Assembly (NCBI RefSeq): GCF_014633365.1
Contig: NC_068344.1
Coordinates: 6,399,327 to 6,463,326, forward strand
DNA: 64,000 nt
Source: Diospyros lotus
Lineage: Eukaryota > Streptophyta > Magnoliopsida > Ericales > Ebenaceae
Direction of reading: 5' to 3'
The position numbers and the translations under genes were made by a program. This document shows, piece by piece, positions 58,174 through 64,000 of this stretch. How positions within the stretch are numbered: position 1 is the stretch's first letter; each line of letters opens with the position of its first letter. The notes beneath the pieces were generated by a model. The model saw nothing but the letters and a program-made list of their open reading frames with translations, made no database searches and was not told the origin of the DNA.

Positions 58174-58226
58174 ATGACATCATCGCTTACATCATGGGTT
58201 GGAATGACATCATCGCTTACATCATG
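58174..58226 (+). promoter_or_regulatory. Duplicated 23-bp block with TGACATCA motif
   Basis: ATGACATCATCGCTTACATC(ATG) occurs at 58174 and 58204, identical over 23 bp with a period of 30. TGACATCA resembles a bZIP target site. It lies about 130 bp upstream of the CCTATAAATAGAGC core promoter (58329-58342) in the LTR. Confidence 0.5.
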
Positions 58227-58538
58227 TATTAGATATTTTATTTATCTTTGTATTTTTAAATTAGTTGTTTTGTTTTTCTTTAGATATTTTGTATTATTAA
58301 ATTATATAATTAAATGGTCTCCATTGCATCCTAAAGCCTATAAATAGAGCACTTGGGGTTCATTTGTAAGAATGCAATTTTTCTATAATGAAAGTATAGT
58401 TGTGTTCTTGAGATTTCTTTATCAAATTTTTCACTTTAGTTTCAATATAGTTTCGTTCTTAGAATTTCTCTCTTAAATCTTCAACCTTTGTTTCCATATA
58501 GTTGTATTATGTTATTTATATTGTCTTTTTATTATATA

Positions 58539-58735
58539 CCGCCTATATGGTCGGTTGAATATTGTCTTTTCATTATATACCGCCTATATGGTCGGTTAAA
58601 AAATAGTCTTTCAATTACTGTCTTTTCATTATACACCGCCTATATGGTCGGTTAAAAAATAGTCTTTCAATTACTGTCTTTTCATTATACACCGCCTATA
58701 TGGTCGGTTAAAAAATAGTCTTTTAAATACTGTCT
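58539..58735 (+). repeat. 56-bp minisatellite, four cores
   Basis: The core CCGCCTATATGGTCGGTT starts at about 58539, 58580, 58636 and 58692. The last three copies have a strict 56-bp period, including GTCTTTTCATTATAC before and AAAAAATAGTCTTT after the core, while the first interval is 41 bp. Confidence 0.9.
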
Positions 58736-59520
58736 TTTAATTCCCATCATTTAAATTCTTGCCAATTTATTTTCAAATGAAGATGAGTAGCTAAATCCAA
58801 TCTTGGGTTAAGGCAAGGACAGTGTCCAACGTCAATGATTTCCAAAGAAAACTGCACTTAAAATGTGTAATATTAATCTGATTTAATTTGAGCAGTATGC
58901 GTATAGTGTATCTTTGAGTTTGGATTGAAGCATAAGCCTAACTTAGAATTTTCATGCCACGTATGGAGATTACTAGACCTGTAAATGTTTTCATACCCAA
59001 GCCCAAATGATTAATCTGTACCTATAAATTCTGTCTGTGGGATATAATTCAATTTATGATAATTGCTTAACTTAGAATTTTCATGTCATGTATGAAGATT
59101 GCTTAAACAAGAATTATCATTATCCTGAACTAAAATTACTGACAGATCTGTAAAACTCAAATCAGATGAATATTACTGATCTTTTCTATGAAATTAGAAA
59201 TTAATTTGTTTTGGCACTGAAATTGTCTTGACCCAAGCTACTTAAATTTAATATTAGTTTAGTTTTATATTTTGCCATTAGATCATCTTAATCACCTCCT
59301 AAAATCAAATATTCTATGATTTTTATTTTCAACTATAAATAATCTCCCTGTGAACCGACTCGGACTCACCGAAATATAAATTTAAAATTGTACTACACGT
59401 ACACTCGCACACTGGCGAGTATAATTGCCCTACACCTGCTTCAATAAAAGGATTGACATCTGATGAATTTGGTTGTAGTTTTGATAAATAAATGTGCAGG
59501 GTAGCGTAGCAGTTAGTTTT

Positions 59521-59538
59521 TGGCGCCGTTGCTAGGGA
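59521..59538 (+). other. Primer-binding site (tRNA-Asp type)
   Basis: TGGCGCCGTTGCTAGGGA differs from the Athila site at 46690 at two bases (CTAGGG for CCGGGG), so the element is of the same priming class. Confidence 0.85.
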
Positions 59539-59831
59539 GATTAAATTTGGTTGAATTTTGTTGTTTAAAAAAAATATTAAAAAAATAATTAAAAAATTAT
59601 TTTCAAAAAATATATATATAAAATATATATTTGAAAAAAAACTAAAAAAATAATAAAATAATAAAAAAATATAAAGTAAAAAATAATAAAAAAATATAAA
59701 TTAAAAATAATTAAAAAAATTAAATTTAAAAAAAAAAATTAGATAACTTTTAGTTACTAAACAGTGCAAGAGATTACGGTCAGGTATGATTATTGAAACA
59801 TTAATTAATTCATTAGCATCATTATCTGTCG

Positions 59832-60446
59832 TTGAATTGTCATTCCATATTCTCTATGTCTAAGTATTTTAGCATGTCTGTGACTTCTAATGCATTTGGC
59901 CATCCCGATCCCAGTGAGGGGAGGTTTTCTTTTGACCAGAGTCAGAGGGAGAATTCTTATATGTCGGGCTACAACCCAGATCTTTACACTGATTACCCCA
60001 ATTCCTATGATCATTGGAATTATCCTTGGAACAATGACTCTGTGTTCCAATCTCATGAGTCTTTTCCTCCACCACCTCACCAATTTGAGTTAGAACAAGG
60101 GGTTAGATCTAATGCTTATCATCCTCGGGATGAAAAATTTTTAGAGGACACCCTTCAGGAGTTTATGCAAGGTTAAATGAGTTTTAACGCACAAGTGGTT
60201 GAACTTCAAGAACAAACCACTAAGGCCATAGGTGACATTTTAGAACAATTGACCGAGTTTACACAGACCTTGAGCGTGAGTGAACCTGGCGAGTTTCCAA
60301 ACCAACCCAGTCAAAATTTCATAGGTCAATGTCTTGGGGAGGAATCGTCATTCAATTCACCCATAGGTCAAGAGCTGTTCCAATTTACACCCCTCCCTGT
60401 GAATGATGAACCAATTGAGAAATCTAATGACCCTAGGATGGTACGA
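59832..60446 (+). pseudogene. Gag-like ORF of the LARD-type element, N-terminal part
   Basis: One frame from 59832, with a likely true start at Met 59874 (MSVTSNAFGHPDPSEGRF). It is rich in Ser, Asn, Tyr and Pro and has a YHPRDEKFLEDTLQEFMQG segment. A TAA at 60174-60176 interrupts it, and the frame continues (MSFNAQVVELQEQTTKAI) to the solo LTR at 60447. After the LTR and its target duplication the frame resumes at 61576 with GCAATCATAGAAGAA (AIIEEKLDQ), reaching a stop near 61625. I do not recognise a conserved domain. Confidence 0.6.
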
Positions 60447-61575
60447 TGACCGACTGTCGAACCACTCCAGAATTAGAGATCTATATGTCTCTTCTCTAGT
60501 TTGCAGCAAAGTGCACCCTAGGTCATCTCTCACCAGGAGCCTCACTTTCCTCTATGAACAAGAAGAACCAATATAACCAACAGTTTGTTTGGGGGGGGTG
60601 TTTTGACAGAAAACTAATTAACAAAACAGAAAAACAAGGGTGGATGAAAAATCAGTACAAGAAATGCAACCGGCTGTGTATTTGTCCCCTCTATGAAATC
60701 TTCCTCGTCCACTCTATAAATCTTAGCTTGTTAGGTGTTTTAATATCTGGATATCAAACTTAAAGCATCCCCAACAACCGTCCAAGGATTAGAATGATTG
60801 GAATAACAAAATGAATATAGAAACCTCTTATAAACAAAATGCAACCATCCACTCTCTATTCAACCTATCCGGACCTATGCAAGAACAACCGTTCAAGCAC
60901 ATAATATTCATTTCCAAGATGTTATACCAACCGGCTATAACATTCTGTTCTCTTAAGCATTTAACAGAAAATGAAACCATACAAATTCACACAAACCTGC
61001 CATGTACTCCATGCATTCACAAATCTGCTCAAACTAAACCAGATGGAAATGAACAAGATTAAAACAAACAAACCAGGTTTTTGTAGCTCATCCGGGACTC
61101 AGATTCCGCATGGATTCAAGATACACAACCGGTTACAAATGCTCTAGCCTATCATTACAGCAAGGAAAACAAAATGGAACAAAAGATGAAGGAAACAGAA
61201 AAATGCTAACAATCCAAAAACGGCCAGAATCCTCTCTCTTTTCTCTCCTCCCTATGAAATAAGTGCTAAGAGGCCTTAAATACGTGGCTAAGAAATGAAG
61301 AGCTAGGAAGGCTAGGGTTGGGCCTAGCCCAATAGAAAATAAGTGAGCCCAAAAACAGCAAAATTGAGCAGCCCAAGTCTTTTAGTTGAGCCACTTCTCT
61401 AGCCCATCCAATATTCCCTAAAGCCTGGATCCATAGAAGTAAGATAGAAAATAGTGTAAGGATGGTTTGAAGCATAATAAAATAGAAACAATGAAATATC
61501 AGCAAAAATTACTTCAAATGGCCTAATAAGACTGAGGTGAAATGCCAAAATATAGTATAAATATGCATGCTATCA
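60447..61575 (-). mobile_element. Antisense solo LTR of the Athila family, TSD TACGA
   Basis: The reverse complement begins TGATAGCATGCATATTTATA, like the LTRs at 45503 and 54909, and aligns along their length with more differences. It is flanked by TACGA at 60442-60446 and 61576-61580. The small ORFs inside (60554-61505) are LTR sequence, not genes. Confidence 0.95.
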
Positions 61576-61860
61576 TACGAGCAATCATAGAAGAAAAATT
61601 GGACCAAAATGATGTGAGAAAATAAGAAGCCTGGGAGAAAGAAAAGGATAAAACCCAAGAGCCCAAATGTGAAGATACCATGGGCCTAACCAAACTTGAG
61701 CCTAAATTTATGTCTTTTAGGCTAGTCTATATTATTGAGGATCAAATTAAACCAGACATGTGTGAAGTGTTTGTGCGAATTGATGTGTCGTACTCCAAGT
61801 GCTCTATTTATAGGCAACACCTCCGGATGACATATTTTCAAAATATGTATGTGCATTTAT
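61576..61860 (+). pseudogene. Gag-like ORF of the LARD-type element, continuation
   Basis: Resumes the interrupted frame after the target duplication. Charged Glu/Lys-rich text leads to MGLTKLEPKFMSFRLVYIIE and a further 60 codons ending at 61862. CCAAGTGCTCTATTTATAGG near 61794 is the reverse complement of the LTR promoter core at 58330, with one base different at the edge. Confidence 0.5.
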
Positions 61861-62119
61861 GAGAAAAATCAATTTACATAATTTTGAAAATAACTTTAAA
61901 AGTGGTGTAATGAATGGGAGTTATTATACGAATAGGTGGGCAACCATTTATTTGATTCTTAACTGGAAGAAAAGAAAAAAAACTCTTAAAAAATATTTAA
62001 AAATATATAATAAAATAAAATTTGTTGTTGTAATAAATAGATATAAATATATATATATATATACACAAAAGAAAAAAAAGATAGAGAAAAGAGGGAGACA
62101 GACATATCGCTGACGGCAA
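61861..62119. other. AT-rich spacer
   Basis: Sequence with A tracts and a TA microsatellite (62046-62061). No feature recognised. Confidence 0.5.
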
Positions 62120-62124
62120 CCACT

Positions 62125-62460
62125 TTTTGGGGCAGTGCAATCACACTGCCCTATAAAGAAAAAGGACACAATACCCTATAAAGAAAAAGAAACATCAAGC
62201 GTTGAAAAATAAACGCCGAAAGTTGAAAAAGGAGACGCCGAAAGTTGTAAAAGGAGATGCTGAACGTTGAAAAAAGAAGACGCCAGACGTGACCCTGCAC
62301 TTGTGGCACGCCTCGAGCCAAGTGTGGTTGTTGGAATGGTGACTTCCACAGCCCTATAAGAGACCTATATCTGCATGAGGCAAGCCACACTTCTTTGAGC
62401 TCAGTCTTCTCTCCTTTGTGTTGTTCTCCGATCAGGTACTCTCGTTCCTTTTGTAAGATT
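62125..62460 (+). promoter_or_regulatory. Repeat-rich candidate promoter
   Basis: GGGCAGTG and CACTGCCC (62130-62137, 62144-62151) form an 8-bp perfect inverted repeat with a 6-base loop. CCCTATAAAGAAAAAG occurs at 62149 and 62174. Three 22-23-bp tandem units follow (62214-62235, 62236-62257, 62258-62280; CGCCGAAAGTTGAAAAAGGA type), then CAGACGTGACC, a bZIP-like site. CCCTATAAGAGACC at 62352 is a TATA box at the right distance from a pyrimidine-rich leader. GATCAG|GTACTCTCG near 62435 could be a leader-intron donor. Confidence 0.55.
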
Positions 62461-62506
62461 CATAATTTTGTTTTATTTCTCTTTTACTATAGTTCTGTTT
62501 TAAAAA

Positions 62507-62941
62507 ATGGATCTTCAGCTCTTGAAAATTTGCAAGTACTATCCATCTCTCCCACAAAATGATTTAAAAAAGATTTATGCCACTAGGTGTGAAAGACTTC
62601 GGATGTTGATGTATAAAAATATCCCTGAGGATATTAGCTGGTTAATTGAAGCAAAAGTTCGATTTCTTGGCGAAACCTCACCTAGTTTTAAGCATTTTCC
62701 AGGATTGGGAAAGAGTAGTTTTTCGAAAAAAAGAAAAGCGAAAAGATTAAATGGTTGTCACAAATGTGCTCGATGGACTTGTAACACACGATGCAAATCT
62801 GTGGGGTTTACTTCCATAAATCGAGATGATAAAATTTGTTTCATAAAGGATGGGCCGAGTAAGAAGTCTTTGGATGATATCCGATTGACTCTTGAGACCC
62901 ATCCGTGTGGAATAGTGCAGCGAGAAATTCTTGCTTTATGA
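62507..62941 (+). CDS. Basic Cys-rich protein, viral nucleic-acid-binding-protein-like
   Basis: A 144-residue ORF opening MDLQLLKICKYYPSL. A basic patch KKRKAKR (residues 74-80) is followed at once by four Cys at 84, 87, 92 and 96 (CHKCARWTCNTRC), then KS..FTS and a hydrophobic-basic CFIKDGPSKK. The order Ser-aromatic-Ser, basic cluster, Cys cluster, then a (F)(I/V)K(D/E)G segment is the layout I know from the small 3'-proximal nucleic-acid-binding proteins of betaflexivirid RNA viruses; the length also fits. This is recognition from memory of the family, not an alignment, and a plant zinc-binding protein is possible. After the TGA the same frame stays protein-like to a TAG near 63051, so the C-terminus may once have been longer. 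There are no introns. It lies behind a promoter-like region and 296 bp ahead of a LOG-like ORF on the same strand. Confidence 0.5.
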   Translation: MDLQLLKICKYYPSLPQNDLKKIYATRCERLRMLMYKNIPEDISWLIEAKVRFLGETSPSFKHFPGLGKSSFSKKRKAKRLNGCHKCARWTCNTRCKSVGFTSINRDDKICFIKDGPSKKSLDDIRLTLETHPCGIVQREILAL

Positions 62942-63237
62942 ACCCAATTTAGAAGTAACCACCAACGCTATAGTCTTGGGAATCTGACTATAATTGACCC
63001 TGTTTGCCAATCTATAAGAAATTTGGATGAGAAGCCTATCCCCGCTTCATAGAAGGTGTTTAAGCCGTTTCTGAACGTAAAACCAGAGGAAGATGTGAGC
63101 CACAATCACAACTACTTGTATATACGCATGATTTTTGTTTATGTTTATTTATTATTGAATTTCTATGTAGTTACTTTTGATTGCCAAACCTCTTTAACCA
63201 GTTCTACTTTCAGGGTGTATATAAAGAACTAACATAA
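62942..63237 (+). other. Spacer between the two ORFs
   Basis: The first ~110 bases still read as decayed coding text in the frame of the upstream ORF. The rest is AT-rich with a pyrimidine-tract acceptor-like site TTCTACTTTCAG at about 63202-63213, shortly before the LOG-like ATG, so an intron between about 63095 and 63213 is conceivable. Confidence 0.4.
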
Positions 63238-63897
63238 ATGGAAGGCCAACCAATTCGTCGAATCAATACCATATGTGTACTATGTGGCTCTCAACCTGGG
63301 AGCGATATTTGTTACACACTTGCAGCAAGCGAACTTGGCATAAAATTGGGAGAGATAAAAATTAATTTGGTTTATGGAGGGGGAAGTCGTGGATTGAATG
63401 GATGTGTTTCACAGGCTGCATATCTTGGGCAATCATATGTGGTAGGTATTATGCCAATCCTTTTGGCTGATCCACAGATTTCCGGGTACACACGAGGTCA
63501 ACTTATAAGAACGACTTCTATGTCTGAGCGCATGGCTTGTAAGATTTATCAGTCAGACGCCTTCATTGCTTTGCCAGGAGGTTTTGGTACATTTGAAGAA
63601 ATCTTTAGTATAATCTCCTGGGCCAAGAGCAATCTCCATACCAAACCCATTGGACTTTTAAATATTAACCATTTTTTTGATGGGTTGCTCTCTTTTCTTG
63701 ATTAGGCTGTGGAACCAAAGTTCATTTCTCTTTCTGCAAGAAATATTCTCATTTCCGCATCCACCATTGAGGAGCTACTAGAGAAATTACACACTTATGT
63801 TCCACAGTATGATCCTTACGAGCCTCGGATAGACTGGTCTAAGGCAATTGGAAGCAAGCATCAAAGGGGTCCGATTAATTTAGATTTATCCCTCTAA
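63238..63897 (+). pseudogene. LOG: LOG-like cytokinin phosphoribohydrolase, intronless, one stop
   Basis: LOG enzymes release active cytokinin bases from their riboside 5'-monophosphates in the cytosol. The frame from 63238 covers the whole family length (about 219 residues) with one TAG at 63703-63705 (codon 156). CVLCGSQPG lies at 13-21, VYGGGSRGLNG at 45-55 (family usually has Val and Met where Arg and Asn stand here), SER at 96-98 holds the conserved Arg, and PGGFGTFEE at 113-121 is the catalytic signature. After the stop the frame continues AVEPKFISLSARNILISAS to LDLSL and TAA at 63895-63897. Plant LOG genes normally have several introns; none is present, so this looks like a retrocopy or a captured gene. 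The catalytic motif is intact and only the stop disables it. It is a divergent member of the family. Confidence 0.8.
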
Positions 63898-64000
63898 GGA
63901 AGGCAAGTCTATGATAAGATGGCTGAGTAAGGAGCACTTTTCTGTACTCTTGAGACGCATCTTTTTATTTTTACTTGCATGAATTTTTCTTATGTTTTGT
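63898..64000. other. 3' flank of the LOG-like copy
   Basis: Untranslated sequence turning T-rich near 63960. The window ends before a poly(A) tail or flanking duplication could be seen. Confidence 0.4.

Larger units (their letters stand above)
57937..61860 (+). mobile_element. Gag-only (LARD/TR-GAG-like) Ty3-type element, 5' part
   Basis: A long LTR-like region (about 57937-59500) with TATA at 58332 is followed by a tRNA-Asp-type primer-binding site at 59521 and an ORF that lacks zinc knuckle, protease, RT and integrase. An antisense solo LTR splits the ORF at 60447. I cannot find the 3' LTR, so the element is truncated or ends near 61860. The outer left end is inferred from a TGTTATAATTTCACC start. 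Confidence 0.55.

Noticed and set aside
58539..58735. CRISPR-like array of direct repeats with spacers
   Set aside because: The spacers are themselves repeated and the setting is a plant LTR; it is a minisatellite.

Overview
The window is nuclear DNA from a flowering plant, most likely a dicot. It is AT-rich intergenic sequence packed with nested LTR retrotransposons, a LINE, hAT and MITE DNA transposons and microsatellites, with very few host genes. The one clearly intact host gene is an intronless, GC-rich adenylate isopentenyltransferase (IPT, 7412-8539), which makes the first cytokinin intermediate.

Layout. 1-4500: an LTR-like fragment, then a decayed L1-type LINE on the minus strand. 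5160-6991: two elements with inverted ends just upstream of IPT. 7412-8539: IPT. 10040-14126: a nearly full-length hAT transposon with three stops and one frameshift, itself hit by a 484-bp MITE and sitting inside an older LTR-like repeat. 14135-22900: gene-poor DNA with microsatellites, tandem duplications and a possible small RNA-gene promoter. 22901-32026: a gag-like element between 118-bp direct repeats, then decayed Copia material. 32027-42575: a composite Copia element broken by two solo LTRs that keep perfect target-site duplications. 42576-45230: an LTR-like repeat with an unusual palindrome-core motif array. 45503-56085: a complete young Athila-type Ty3/Gypsy element with matching target duplication. 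56091-61860: an older LTR fragment, then a gag-only element cut by an antisense solo LTR of the Athila family.

The right end (62100-64000) is the most unusual part. A repeat-bearing promoter-like region precedes a 144-residue basic, Cys-rich ORF that resembles the nucleic-acid-binding proteins of betaflexivirid plant RNA viruses. About 300 bases further on is a full-length, intronless LOG-like (cytokinin-activating phosphoribohydrolase) ORF with one internal stop. IPT and LOG act at the start and end of cytokinin synthesis. Their presence 55 kb apart may be chance, but the virus-like ORF beside an intronless LOG copy is the strongest candidate here for something undescribed.
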